DNA from: Legionella donaldsonii
Lineage (GTDB): Bacteria; Pseudomonadota; Gammaproteobacteria; Legionellales; Legionellaceae
Reading direction: 5' to 3'
NCBI RefSeq assembly: GCF_900452385.1
Contig: NZ_UGOA01000001.1
Coordinates: 1,249,501 to 1,313,500, forward strand
DNA length: 64,000 nucleotides
In this document: piece by piece, positions 9,077-18,176 of the stretch
How the letters are laid out: each line of letters starts with the position of its first letter
Numbering within the stretch: position 1 is the stretch's first letter
Position numbers and translations under genes: made by a program
The notes under the pieces: generated by a model
Told to the model about the DNA's origin: nothing
The model's database searches: none
The model's input: the letters and a program-made list of their open reading frames with translations, nothing else

Positions 9077-11025
9077 TTGCTGAAATTGGTTTATTTTCTC
9101 TAATATTGGCGTTGCTATTTGCTTTTTTGCTGGCGATTATTCCTGCCTGGGGGCTTGTGCGAAACAAAACAGACTGGGTTGCTGCCGCACCGCTTTATGC
9201 ATCTGGGCAATTTGTTTTTATAGCCTTTGCCTATTGCTGTCTTACGGCTTGTTTTCTGAGTGATGATTTTTCTGTGACTTATGTACTCACTAACTCCAGT
9301 ATTTCACTCCCCTGGTTTTATAAATTATGCGCGGTCTGGGGCGGACATGAAGGGTCGATGCTACTGTGGGTTGCCATATTAAGTGTATGGATGCTGGCAG
9401 TTAGTTTTTTTAGTTCCGCTTTGGATTCGGCAATGCGTGCACGGGTTTTAGTAGTGCTAGGCTGGCTTAGTATTGGATTCATTCTTTTCCTGCTTTCAAC
9501 CTCTAATCCCTTCACACGGCAATTTCAATTATTAGAGACAGAAGGGCGTGATCTGAATCCTTTGTTGCAAGATCCAGGATTTTTATTTCATCCACCAATG
9601 CTCTATATGGGATATGTCGGTTTTTCGGTTGCGTTTGCTTTTGCGATTGCTGCACTTTGGGTGGGGCGTGTTGAGGCGTCTTGGGCAAAATGGACCAGAC
9701 CATGGACTTTAGCTGCCTGGTGCTGTCTCACTGCTGGAATCACTCTGGGTAGTTGGTGGGCTTATCGTGAATTAGGTTGGGGCGGTTGGTGGTTTTGGGA
9801 TCCCGTTGAAAATGCCTCTTTTATGCCTTGGCTCGTTGGTACCGCTTTATTACATTCACTCGCAGTCAGTGAACAACGACAGCAATTTAAGGCTTGGACT
9901 TTATTACTGGCTATTACTGCTTTTTCACTTAGCCTGGTAGGCACTTTTTTAGTTCGCTCAGGCGTATTAACGTCGGTCCATGCGTTTGCTGTTGATCCTC
10001 AGAGAGGTCTTTATATTCTATGCTTCTTATTAGTCGTGATTGGTGGCTCGTTAACCTTATTTGCATTGCGGGCACAGACTTTACAGCGCCGTGATAATCC
10101 TTCACCGCTTTCGCGTGAGAGTGCATTACTGCTGAATAATGTCTTTCTGGCAGTTATGATGCTGACTGTATTAATGGGGACTGTGTATCCGTTACTCATT
10201 GACGGGCTTGGTTTGGGTAAGCTGTCCGTTGGGGCGCCTTATTTTAATTCAGTGTTTGTTCCATTGATGATTCCCTTAGTGATCCTCATGGGAATTGGCG
10301 TTCATTTAAACTGGCAGCGAGACAGTTGGCAAAAACTAGGGACTAAATTGCGACTTGTATTTTTTGCCAGTCTTCTGTTACCTCTGGGTTTACAGTTTGC
10401 TTTAACCGGACGTATTGATGGTTATGCACTCTTAGGGTTAATACTTGCTTTCTGGGTGATATTGAGCACAGTAAAACTGATTCATATTCGTAGCAAGCAG
10501 CGAGGGTTAAGAAATCTTGGTCAGGCTTTTTGGGGAATGGTTCTTGCTCATTGCGGTGTTGCCGCAACAGTAATTGGTATTGCGGTATCGAATTCTTATG
10601 GCATTCAAGATGATGTAAAAATGGCACCCGGTGAGTCTGTATCACTGGCAGGTTATACAATTAAGTTTTTGCGGGAAATTCCTTTAGAAGGTGCAAATTA
10701 TCACGGCACACAGGCGCACTTTGCGATTAGGCACAAGGATAAAGGCACGGTTATCTATCCTGAAAAACGTATTTACAATGTTGGGCAAATGGCAATGACT
10801 GAGGCAGCTATTGACGTGAATCCCTTTCGTGATATTTATGTTGCTTTGGGTGAGCCTCTTGATGATAAAGCCTGGTCGGTACGTTTGTATTACAAGCCTT
10901 TTGTGCGCTGGATCTGGGGGGGCGGTTTTATGATTTTAGCAGGGGGATTACTTGCCCTGGCGGATCGTCGTTATTACCAGAAACGCCAGAAGCTCGCTAA
11001 TCAGATACAAGAGGTTGCAGTATGA
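9073..11025 (+). CDS. ccmF: Cytochrome c haem lyase subunit CcmF
   Basis: A 650-residue, many-span membrane protein with the WWD-type motif [18 protein letters not shown] and conserved HEGSMLLWV and [14 protein letters not shown]. It transfers haem from CcmE to apocytochrome c, working with CcmH and CcmI. Length matches the family. Confidence 0.96.
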   Translation: MIAEIGLFSLILALLFAFLLAIIPAWGLVRNKTDWVAAAPLYASGQFVFIAFAYCCLTACFLSDDFSVTYVLTNSSISLPWFYKLCAVWGGHEGSMLLWVAILSVWMLAVSFFSSALDSAMRARVLVVLGWLSIGFILFLLSTSNPFTRQFQLLETEGRDLNPLLQDPGFLFHPPMLYMGYVGFSVAFAFAIAALWVGRVEASWAKWTRPWTLAAWCCLTAGITLGSWWAYRELGWGGWWFWDPVENASFMPWLVGTALLHSLAVSEQRQQFKAWTLLLAITAFSLSLVGTFLVRSGVLTSVHAFAVDPQRGLYILCFLLVVIGGSLTLFALRAQTLQRRDNPSPLSRESALLLNNVFLAVMMLTVLMGTVYPLLIDGLGLGKLSVGAPYFNSVFVPLMIPLVILMGIGVHLNWQRDSWQKLGTKLRLVFFASLLLPLGLQFALTGRIDGYALLGLILAFWVILSTVKLIHIRSKQRGLRNLGQAFWGMVLAHCGVAATVIGIAVSNSYGIQDDVKMAPGESVSLAGYTIKFLREIPLEGANYHGTQAHFAIRHKDKGTVIYPEKRIYNVGQMAMTEAAIDVNPFRDIYVALGEPLDDKAWSVRLYYKPFVRWIWGGGFMILAGGLLALADRRYYQKRQKLANQIQEVAV

Positions 11026-11555
11026 AAGCACTGTATTGGCGGTTAATTCCCTTAGCAGTTTTTAGTCTGCTGGTCGTTTTTCTCTGGCGTGGTTTAAGTT
11101 TGGAACCACAGACTCTTCCTTCTGTACAGATAGGGAAAATGTTACCTGAATTTCAATTATCAACCTTGGGTAAAGAGCAAGTATTCACCCCACAATCGAT
11201 GCACGGACGCATAGCTTTATTAAATGTGTGGGCGAGTTGGTGTGCTGCTTGTACGGATGAACAGGTATTTTTGTTACGGCTTGCTCGTGAAGGGGTGCCA
11301 ATTTATGGCTTGAATTACAAGGATAGCAGCGAAAATGCTAAACGATGGCTTGCAGAATGGGGCAATCCTTATCAGGTGATTGGCGAAGACAAAACAGGGA
11401 AAGTAGCTATGGATCTGGGTGTTTATGGGGCTCCTGAGACTTTCCTTATTGATAAGAAGGGTATTATTCGTTACCGCCATGTTGGTATTCTGGACGAAAA
11501 AACCTGGCAAGCTGATTTCTTGCCGCTTATGAAAACGTTGCAGGGTGAAGCATGA
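11022..11555 (+). CDS. ccmG: Thiol:disulfide oxidoreductase CcmG (DsbE)
   Basis: A 177-residue membrane-anchored thioredoxin-fold protein. After an N-terminal anchor come the active site WASWCAACTDE and the family-typical GVYGAPETFLID cis-proline loop. It reduces apocytochrome or CcmH cysteines before haem attachment. It overlaps ccmF and ccmH by 4 bp. Confidence 0.95.
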   Translation: MKALYWRLIPLAVFSLLVVFLWRGLSLEPQTLPSVQIGKMLPEFQLSTLGKEQVFTPQSMHGRIALLNVWASWCAACTDEQVFLLRLAREGVPIYGLNYKDSSENAKRWLAEWGNPYQVIGEDKTGKVAMDLGVYGAPETFLIDKKGIIRYRHVGILDEKTWQADFLPLMKTLQGEA

Positions 11556-11953
11556 TGAGATTGACAGCTTGTTTAAGCCTGCTCCTGGTTTCCTTGTTTT
11601 TCTCTACTGGGTATGCGAATACCCTTTATCCTTTGGAAACACCGAAACAGGAAGCGCAATTTTTACATTTATTAAAAGAGCTGCGTTGTTTGGTTTGTCA
11701 AAATCAGGATTTGGCTGACTCCCATGCAAGTCTCGCCAAAGATTTGCGTAGGCAAGTGTATGAGTTGGTTAAAGAGGGAAAAAGTGACAGCGAAATTATT
11801 AGTTATTTAACTGCCCGCTATGGTGATTTTATTTTATTTAAACCACCAGTTAAGCTCTTGACGGTATTATTATGGTTTGGTCCTGCATTGTTTCTTTTGC
11901 TGGGATTATTAATTTTTTGGCGTACTTGTTTGAAGCGAACGACAAATGAATGA
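11552..11953 (+). CDS. ccmH: Cytochrome c maturation thioreductase CcmH
   Basis: A 133-residue protein with a signal peptide, the redox motif LRCLVCQNQDLADS, and a C-terminal membrane span. It is the short CcmH form, with the TPR part encoded separately by the next gene, unlike the fused E. coli protein. Confidence 0.95.
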   Translation: MMRLTACLSLLLVSLFFSTGYANTLYPLETPKQEAQFLHLLKELRCLVCQNQDLADSHASLAKDLRRQVYELVKEGKSDSEIISYLTARYGDFILFKPPVKLLTVLLWFGPALFLLLGLLIFWRTCLKRTTNE

Positions 11954-12611
11954 ATGGTGGCTTCCGCTGTGTTTTATCACCCTGGTTCTGCTGGCATTGC
12001 CAGTGGCCTTATACCCATTGCGTAAAACGAAGTGGTTTGCTGCTGTTTTGGCGCCAATAGTAATTATTGGGGTAGCTGCTGCCTACTGGCGATGGGGTGC
12101 GTGGTCTACCTGGCAACATTATAGGCAGGAAACAGAAAGGCAGCGCCGAGTAGAAGCGGTTCTTCAGACTATCAAAAGCCCGACGGAGTTAGTTGATCGA
12201 TTAAAGGCGCGTTTACAAGCCAATCCTGACAGTGCACGCGGATGGTACTTATTGGGTAGGCTTTATGTCAGCCAAGGACAATGGCAAATAGCGTCTGAAG
12301 CATTTGCCAAGGCCCATCAACTCGCTCCCAACGATACAGCCACCACCGTCAATTATGGACAAAGCCTTTGGCAGTTAAATCAACAGCGTTTTGATGAGCC
12401 GATTAGAGCTTTATTTACTAATTTGCTGCGGCAAGATCCTGACCAACCCGATGCCTTAGCCATGTTAGCGATGGACTCATTCATGAATCATCATTATCAG
12501 CAAGCCATTAACTATTGGCAGCATTTATTGAAATTGGCTCCTGAGCAATCAGAAGAAGCGCAAATGATTCGCAAAGCCATTGCCAAAGCCCAGCAACAGC
12601 TTCAAGAATGA
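11946..12611 (+). CDS. ccmI: Apocytochrome chaperone CcmI (TPR protein)
   Basis: A 221-residue protein. Two N-terminal hydrophobic segments anchor it, and the C-terminal ~140 residues form tetratricopeptide repeats (ARGWYLLGRLYVSQGQWQIA). It presents apocytochrome c to the CcmF/H complex. The first 8 bp overlap ccmH. It is the last gene of the operon. Confidence 0.9.
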   Translation: MNEWWLPLCFITLVLLALPVALYPLRKTKWFAAVLAPIVIIGVAAAYWRWGAWSTWQHYRQETERQRRVEAVLQTIKSPTELVDRLKARLQANPDSARGWYLLGRLYVSQGQWQIASEAFAKAHQLAPNDTATTVNYGQSLWQLNQQRFDEPIRALFTNLLRQDPDQPDALAMLAMDSFMNHHYQQAINYWQHLLKLAPEQSEEAQMIRKAIAKAQQQLQE

Positions 12612-12693
12612 TTGAAGACTTTTCTTTATAGTCGTTTTTCGTCTACACTCAAATTCAGGTTCAATGTATTGCCAATGATTTCAAGGAGAGAAA

Positions 12694-12900
12694 ATGAACA
12701 GTCGAGTTTATCAAATTGTTGAACTGGTCGGCACATCGGAAGAGGGTATTGAAGAAGCAATCAATAATGCTGTGGCTCAAGCAGCAAAAATGCATGGTAA
12801 ACTGGATTGGTATGAAGTCGTGGAAACACGTGGCTTTATTGAAGGAAGTAAAGCCAAATATTACCAGGTTCATTTGAAAATAGGTTGCCACGCACACTGA
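12694..12900 (+). CDS. Dodecin (flavin-binding storage protein)
   Basis: A 68-residue protein with the dodecin pattern: VYQIVELVGTSEEGIEEAI, the flavin-stacking Trp of GKLDWYEVVETRGFI, and VHLKIG at the C-terminus. Dodecins assemble into 12-mers that store riboflavin or FMN in the cytoplasm. A strong AAGGAGAG precedes the ATG. A reverse-strand frame across it is a by-product. Confidence 0.93.
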   Translation: MNSRVYQIVELVGTSEEGIEEAINNAVAQAAKMHGKLDWYEVVETRGFIEGSKAKYYQVHLKIGCHAH

Positions 12901-12929
12901 TTTGGTAGAAAAGCTATTCCTAAACAAGT

Positions 12930-13058
12930 GTAGCCTTGATGCAGCGTAGCGAAATCAAGGTTTATTTATCTCAATGTTTGTATTATAAGCGTGGGCATAT
13001 TCACTGTTTAATTTTGGAGAGTGAATACCTTGATTACGCTACGCTGCATCAAGGCTAC
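12930..13058. repeat. Miniature element with 31-bp terminal inverted repeats
   Basis: The arms 12930-12960 and 13028-13058 are inverted copies differing at one base; the arm starts GTAGCCTTGATGCAGCG. The 67-bp AT-rich core has no coding capacity. The form matches a MITE or large intergenic hairpin, and it sits between dodecin and the end of recQ, where it could also end transcription. Confidence 0.75.
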
Positions 13059-13099
13059 TAGACGACGGTATGACAAAAATACGGCGAAGTGCTCACATG

Positions 13100-14926
13100 T
13101 CACACTAATTCGACATAGTCGCGCAGGGCTTTTAGAAAGTACATGCCATAATGGTTGAGTTTATGTTGGCCTACCCCGGAAATATTCAATAAATCTTCCA
13201 TCGTTTGCGGTCTCTCACGCACCATTTCATGCAAGGTTGTATCGCTAAAAATCATGAAAGGTGGTTTATTTTCTTCATCGGCTAATTGGCGGCGCAGGGC
13301 ACGCAATGTTTCAAACAGTGGATGATGCGTGGCAGTGAGAAGATTGCGTGCTTTTGTTTTAGCTGTTTTATTTTTCGCATCCACATTCACGAGAGCAAGA
13401 GAAACTTTTTCTTCTCCTTTTAATAGGGCGATAGCCTTTTTAGACAGGCGCAACACATTGAACTGGTTCAGATCCTGATAACAATAATCCCGATGAATCA
13501 ATTGCCATGCTAATTGTTTCCAGTAAGCAATTGATTTGTCCTTGCCAATGCCATAGGTGCTTAAAAGATGATGGCCTGATTTTTCGATTTTTTCGGAATT
13601 CTGACCGCGCAATACTTCAATAGTATGGGTTAAACCATAACTTTGGCGTAATCTGTAAATACAGGAAAGCAATTTTTGCGCATCTTCAGTTGCATCGACG
13701 GTTTGGGGCGGATTATCGCAGACATCGCAATTACCGCAGGCTTGATCACTTGTTTCAGCGAAATAACGCAATAAAATTTGCCGACGACAATGAGTTGCTT
13801 CGGCAAAGGCCAGCATATGATTCAATTTAGACGTTTCTACCCTTTGCTGAGCTTCGTTGTTGCCTGTAGCAATCCAGCCCCGTAATCTGGCACTATCGGC
13901 AGGATCGTAGAGAAGCAGGGCTTGTGCAGCCAGGCCGTCGCGGCCAGCTCTGCCAGTTTCTTGATAGTAGCTTTCTATATTTTTGGGCAAATCGTAGTGC
14001 ACGACAAAACGCACATTGGACTTATCAATACCCATACCAAAAGCAAGTGTTGCGACGACAATCTCAACGCGATCGTGGCGAAATAAAGATTGCACTTCGC
14101 GGCGCTCACTATGAGACAAACCAGCGTGATAGGCTTTGGCACTGTAACCCGCTTCCTGCAGTTTCGTTGTAAGGCGTTCCACCCCGTTGCGAGTACCGCA
14201 GTAGATAATGCCTGACTGTTGTTTTTGGGTTTGTAGAAATTGGTTTAACTGTTTTAGGGGATTATTTTTGGCAAGCACAAGATAGTGAATATTAGGGCGA
14301 TCGAAAGAAGCAATAAATTGTTTCGGATTGTAATTCAGTTTAACAATAATATCCTGCCGTGTTTGTTGATCAGCGGTTGCTGTCAGCGCAATGACAGGCA
14401 CTTCAGGGAAATGCTGTTTCAATAAACCCAACGCGGCATATTCAGGACGAAAATCGTGCCCCCACTGAGAGATGCAATGGGCCTCATCAATAGCAAACAA
14501 AGCTATAGGGCAGTCTTGTAACCGTTCAAGAAAAACCTGGCTTAGCAAGCGCTCAGGGGCAATATAGAGTAAATCGAGTTCGTTATTGTGTAATTGCGCC
14601 AATACCTGCCTTGCCTCATTGCTGCTCAATGACGAGTTATAATAAGCGGCGCGAATTCCCTGTAATTTTAGGGCTGCAACCTGATCTTCCATGAGCGCAA
14701 TAAGTGGAGAGACGACAACCCCGACTCCCGCACGTACTAACGCTGGAACCTGGTAGCAGAGCGATTTACCACCACCGGTCGGCATAAGTACAAGTAAATC
14801 ATTACCTGCAATTAGTTCGTTGATAATTTCTTCTTGAGGATGGCGAAAAGCGTCAAAACCAAAATAATTTTTTAAGACATGAGCAGCCTTTGCCTGTTTA
14901 ATATCAAAATTTGTGGTGGTCTCCAT
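13100..14926 (-). CDS. recQ: ATP-dependent DNA helicase RecQ
   Basis: A 608-residue superfamily 2 helicase. Motif I is MPTGGGKSLCYQ, motif II DEAHCISQWGHDFR, motif VI QETGRAGRDG. A zinc-binding cysteine cluster (CRRQIL...CGNCDVC) follows, then winged helix and a C-terminal HRDC domain (ISGVGQHKLNHYG). It works in recombination repair and fork restart. Length is that of E. coli RecQ. Single gene. Confidence 0.97.
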   Translation of the reverse strand: METTTNFDIKQAKAAHVLKNYFGFDAFRHPQEEIINELIAGNDLLVLMPTGGGKSLCYQVPALVRAGVGVVVSPLIALMEDQVAALKLQGIRAAYYNSSLSSNEARQVLAQLHNNELDLLYIAPERLLSQVFLERLQDCPIALFAIDEAHCISQWGHDFRPEYAALGLLKQHFPEVPVIALTATADQQTRQDIIVKLNYNPKQFIASFDRPNIHYLVLAKNNPLKQLNQFLQTQKQQSGIIYCGTRNGVERLTTKLQEAGYSAKAYHAGLSHSERREVQSLFRHDRVEIVVATLAFGMGIDKSNVRFVVHYDLPKNIESYYQETGRAGRDGLAAQALLLYDPADSARLRGWIATGNNEAQQRVETSKLNHMLAFAEATHCRRQILLRYFAETSDQACGNCDVCDNPPQTVDATEDAQKLLSCIYRLRQSYGLTHTIEVLRGQNSEKIEKSGHHLLSTYGIGKDKSIAYWKQLAWQLIHRDYCYQDLNQFNVLRLSKKAIALLKGEEKVSLALVNVDAKNKTAKTKARNLLTATHHPLFETLRALRRQLADEENKPPFMIFSDTTLHEMVRERPQTMEDLLNISGVGQHKLNHYGMYFLKALRDYVELV

Positions 14927-15047
14927 GTGATTTTTTCTTGTTTTTTATTTCACGGACGCCAAAAATTGGCAATAATAACATCTTTATCGAACTGTCATAA
15001 GGTTGTTTGGTCTTTGAATTGATTTCACGTTTAACTAAGGATGGGCT

Positions 15048-16202
15048 ATGGATTTTAAATTCAGTGAAGAGCATCTCGCTTTTCGTGATATGGCTGCAGA
15101 ATTTGCGCGCAATAAATTAGCGCCCAATGCAGCGAATTGGGATGAACATAGTTTTTTCCCGGTTGAAACCTTGCGAGAAGCGGCAGGCCTCGGCATGGCC
15201 GGAATTGTCTCTGCTGAAGATATTGGGGGCTCTAATCTCAAACGGCTTGATGCTGCTCTTATTTTTGAACAATTAGCGACTGGTTGTATCACGACCAGTG
15301 CGTATCTTTCTATCCACAATATGGTGACCTCTTTGGTCGATCGTTATGCCGATGAAGCTTTACGCAGGACCTGGGGGCCACGTCTGACTTCCATGACCGC
15401 TTTAGCTAGCTATTGTTTGACTGAACCTGAGTCTGGTTCTGACGCAGCTTCATTAAAAAGCCGTGCAGTTTTAGAAGGTGATCATTATGTTTTAAATGGT
15501 GCTAAAGCGTTTATTTCCGGCGGCAGTGTCAGTGATGTCTATTTATGTATGGTAAGAACAGGTGATGAATCCCATCACGGGATCTCCTGTTTATTAATAG
15601 AGAAAAATACGCCGGGGTTGAGTTTCGGTAAGTTGGAAAGGAAAATGGGATGGTGCAGTCAACCTACCTGTATGGTGTATTTTGAGGATTGCCGTGTCCC
15701 TGTGGCTAATCGGGTCGGTGCTGAGGGGATGGGGTTTAAAATTGCGTTATCAGCATTAAATGGAGGTAGGGTTAATATTGCTTCCTGTTCTTTAGGAGGG
15801 GCGATTGCCTGTTTGCGTTTAACTCAAAACTATTTAAATGAACGTAAGCAATTTGGTAAATCTTTAAACCAGATGCAAGCGTTGCGTTTTTATTTTGCTG
15901 ATATGTTGACGGATTTTGAGGCTGCCCGTTTAATGGTGTACCGCGCTGCTGATGCTCTGGATAAAGAAGATCCCCATGCGCCCATGTATTGTGCAATGGC
16001 TAAGCGTCTAGCGACTGATATTGCTTTTCGTATCAGTGACAAAGCAATGCAGCTGCATGGAGGTTATGGTTACTTACACGATTATCAGATTGAGCGCATT
16101 TTCCGTGACCTCAGGGTGCATCAGATCCTTGAGGGTACTAATGAAATCATGCGCGAAATTATTGCTAAAGCAAGTTTGGATGAAGAGTATTTTATTGATT
16201 AA
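15048..16202 (+). CDS. Acyl-CoA dehydrogenase, isobutyryl-CoA type
   Basis: A 384-residue FAD enzyme with the family signature YCLTEPESGSDAASL, the C-terminal QLHGGYGYLHDYQIERIFRDLR and the catalytic-Glu segment ILEGTNEIMREI. It makes the 2,3-double bond in acyl-CoA and passes electrons to ETF. The two downstream genes (enoyl-CoA hydratase, 3-hydroxyisobutyryl-CoA hydrolase) point to valine breakdown, hence the isobutyryl-CoA assignment. AAGGATG lies 4-5 bp before the ATG. Confidence 0.88.
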   Translation: MDFKFSEEHLAFRDMAAEFARNKLAPNAANWDEHSFFPVETLREAAGLGMAGIVSAEDIGGSNLKRLDAALIFEQLATGCITTSAYLSIHNMVTSLVDRYADEALRRTWGPRLTSMTALASYCLTEPESGSDAASLKSRAVLEGDHYVLNGAKAFISGGSVSDVYLCMVRTGDESHHGISCLLIEKNTPGLSFGKLERKMGWCSQPTCMVYFEDCRVPVANRVGAEGMGFKIALSALNGGRVNIASCSLGGAIACLRLTQNYLNERKQFGKSLNQMQALRFYFADMLTDFEAARLMVYRAADALDKEDPHAPMYCAMAKRLATDIAFRISDKAMQLHGGYGYLHDYQIERIFRDLRVHQILEGTNEIMREIIAKASLDEEYFID

Positions 16203-16215
16203 CAGGAGTTTCTAA

Positions 16216-16992
16216 ATGAATTTAATTGCCCAAGAATTGGATAGCAACGGTATCTTGACCCTTACTTTAAATCGTCCGGAAAAATTGAATGCTCTAAGCA
16301 GTGATGTCTTGCATGCTTTGGCGGAAATTTTTGCCTCGGCAAAAGAAAACAAAAAAGTCAAAGCATTGCTTTTAACCGGAACAGGGAAAGCTTTTTGTGC
16401 GGGTGCGGATATCTCCCGCCTGGCAGAGTGTAATGCACAAAGCGGCTATCAATTTGCCTGTGAGGGGCAACATGTCTTTAGACAATTGGAAACCTTGGGC
16501 AAGCCTTCTCTGGCCGCAATCAACGGTTTTGCATTTGGTGGTGGTTGTGAATTGGCAATCGCAGCAACGATGCGGGTTGCAGCAACTACAGCACAGTTCG
16601 GTCAGCCGGAAGTAAAACTGGGAGTTATCCCGGGTTATGGCGGGACACAGCGTTTGGCAAGGCTGATAGGTAAAGGTCGTGCGATAGATCTGTGTTTAAC
16701 GGGCCGTTTTATCAATGCAGAAACAGCGCTGAATTGGGGACTGGTCAGCGAAGTCTTTGCACCCGACGTATTGATAGAGGAAAGCAAACGAATTCTAACG
16801 GGCATTTTAGCAATGGCTCCCTTAGCTATTGCTAGTGTCATGGAAGTGATTGATCATGGCTATGACTTGTCTTTGACTGATGCACTGCATTTAGAAGCCG
16901 TTCATTTTGCCAAGGTTTGCGCCAGTGAAGACAAACAAGAGGGTGTAGCTGCTTTTTTGGCAAAACGACAGGCAAAATTCAAAGGAGTGTAG
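16216..16992 (+). CDS. Enoyl-CoA hydratase
   Basis: A 258-residue crotonase-fold enzyme. The oxyanion region GFAFGGGCELAIA and the segment FGQPEVKLGVIPGYGGTQRL carry both catalytic glutamates, so it should be an active hydratase. It lies 13 bp after the acyl-CoA dehydrogenase and is probably co-transcribed; methacrylyl-CoA is the likely substrate by context. Confidence 0.9.
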   Translation: MNLIAQELDSNGILTLTLNRPEKLNALSSDVLHALAEIFASAKENKKVKALLLTGTGKAFCAGADISRLAECNAQSGYQFACEGQHVFRQLETLGKPSLAAINGFAFGGGCELAIAATMRVAATTAQFGQPEVKLGVIPGYGGTQRLARLIGKGRAIDLCLTGRFINAETALNWGLVSEVFAPDVLIEESKRILTGILAMAPLAIASVMEVIDHGYDLSLTDALHLEAVHFAKVCASEDKQEGVAAFLAKRQAKFKGV

Positions 16993-16993
16993 T

Positions 16994-18052
16994 ATGACAG
17001 CGGATATTGCTTTTGCTCGTGAGCGGCATATTGGTTTAGTGACCTTAAATCGCCCCAACGCGTTAAATGCGTTAACTCTGGAGATGATCAAAGCCTTACA
17101 GCAGCAGCTGGAACTGTGGCAGAGCGACGATGATATTCATGCGGTCATTGTTCAGGCTGAAGGCGAAAAAGCATTTTGTGCTGGAGGTGATGTACGCTGG
17201 CTTTATGACGCAGGACTTAACAAAGATCCTGGGCAAATGCAGTTTTTTTGGCATGAATATCGGTTAAATCACTATATTCACGGCTATAGCAAGCCCTATA
17301 TTTCCTTGATGAATGGGATCACAATGGGAGGGGGGGTTGGCATTTCTTTGCACGGTTCCTACCCCATTGCCAGTGAACGGTTTGTTTTTGCTATGCCTGA
17401 AACGGGGATAGGGTTTTTTCCCGATATCGCTGCCAGTTATTTACTGGCTCGTTGTCCAGGAAATTTCGGGGTTTATCTGGGTTTAACAGGGGATCGTTTA
17501 AATGCGCAGGAGGCACTTGCGTTGGGTTTGGTGAAGCAAGTGATTCGTTCAGATAAATTGCAAGATGTTCTAATGAGTCTTATTGCTGCTGATTTATCAC
17601 ACAACGCTTCTCAAGCGGTTGCTAATTGCCTGCAGCAATTTGCTATGCCTGCTGAGCGAGCTGTGTTTGAGAAGAAGCAAGCCATTATTGATCAATGTTT
17701 CGCGCAGGACAGTGTAGAAAAAATCTTTGCTTCATTGCAGAGAAGTGGTGATGACTGGGCTCTTCAGACTTTAGATCATTTACAGCAAAAAGCACCTTTA
17801 AGTCTTAAGGTGACTCTGGCACAAATTCACAAAGCAAAAAACCTGTCGATGGCCGAATGCATTAAGATGGATTATTGCCTGGTTGGCCAATTTATGCGTG
17901 ATCCGGATTTTTACGAAGGAGTAAGAGCTTTATTGGTCGATAAAGATAAAGCTCCACGCTGGCAACCCGAAACGCTGGCTCTGGTGAGTGCCGCCAAAGT
18001 TAATGATTACTTTGTCTGTGAAGGAGAAGCGCTTTCATTAATCAATGAATAA
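16994..18052 (+). CDS. 3-hydroxyisobutyryl-CoA hydrolase
   Basis: A 352-residue crotonase-superfamily hydrolase, longer than hydratases and with the HIBCH features NGITMGGGVGISLHG, FAMPETGIGFFPDIAASYLLAR and a C-terminal extension (MDYCLVGQFMRDPDFYEGVRALLVDKD). It starts 1 bp after the hydratase stop. The mmsA and mmsB genes that would complete valine degradation are not in this window. Confidence 0.92.
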   Translation: MTADIAFARERHIGLVTLNRPNALNALTLEMIKALQQQLELWQSDDDIHAVIVQAEGEKAFCAGGDVRWLYDAGLNKDPGQMQFFWHEYRLNHYIHGYSKPYISLMNGITMGGGVGISLHGSYPIASERFVFAMPETGIGFFPDIAASYLLARCPGNFGVYLGLTGDRLNAQEALALGLVKQVIRSDKLQDVLMSLIAADLSHNASQAVANCLQQFAMPAERAVFEKKQAIIDQCFAQDSVEKIFASLQRSGDDWALQTLDHLQQKAPLSLKVTLAQIHKAKNLSMAECIKMDYCLVGQFMRDPDFYEGVRALLVDKDKAPRWQPETLALVSAAKVNDYFVCEGEALSLINE

Positions 18053-18147
18053 CTAGTCAGGATAAGTTCTCGATTCCGCGCGGAAGGTAAGGAAGGACTA
18101 GTTGTGGTGTTCTACGGACCGCATCCAAAACACCCTCTGTTTTAATT

Positions 18148-18175
18148 CCTCTCTTTCTTGCCCTGACAAGAGAGG
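18148..18175. terminator. Hairpin between convergent genes
   Basis: CCTCTCTT (18148-18155) pairs with AAGAGAGG (18168-18175) around a 12-nt loop. It lies between the hydrolase gene and the convergent GGDEF gene, with its 3' side 1 bp from the latter's stop. No long T-run follows immediately. Confidence 0.5.
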
Positions 18176-18176
18176 A

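Noticed and set aside
18068-18080. Match to the tRNA-Thr 3' end as an attachment site
   Set aside because: Only about 12 bp match, on the far side of the tRNA from the accessory region.
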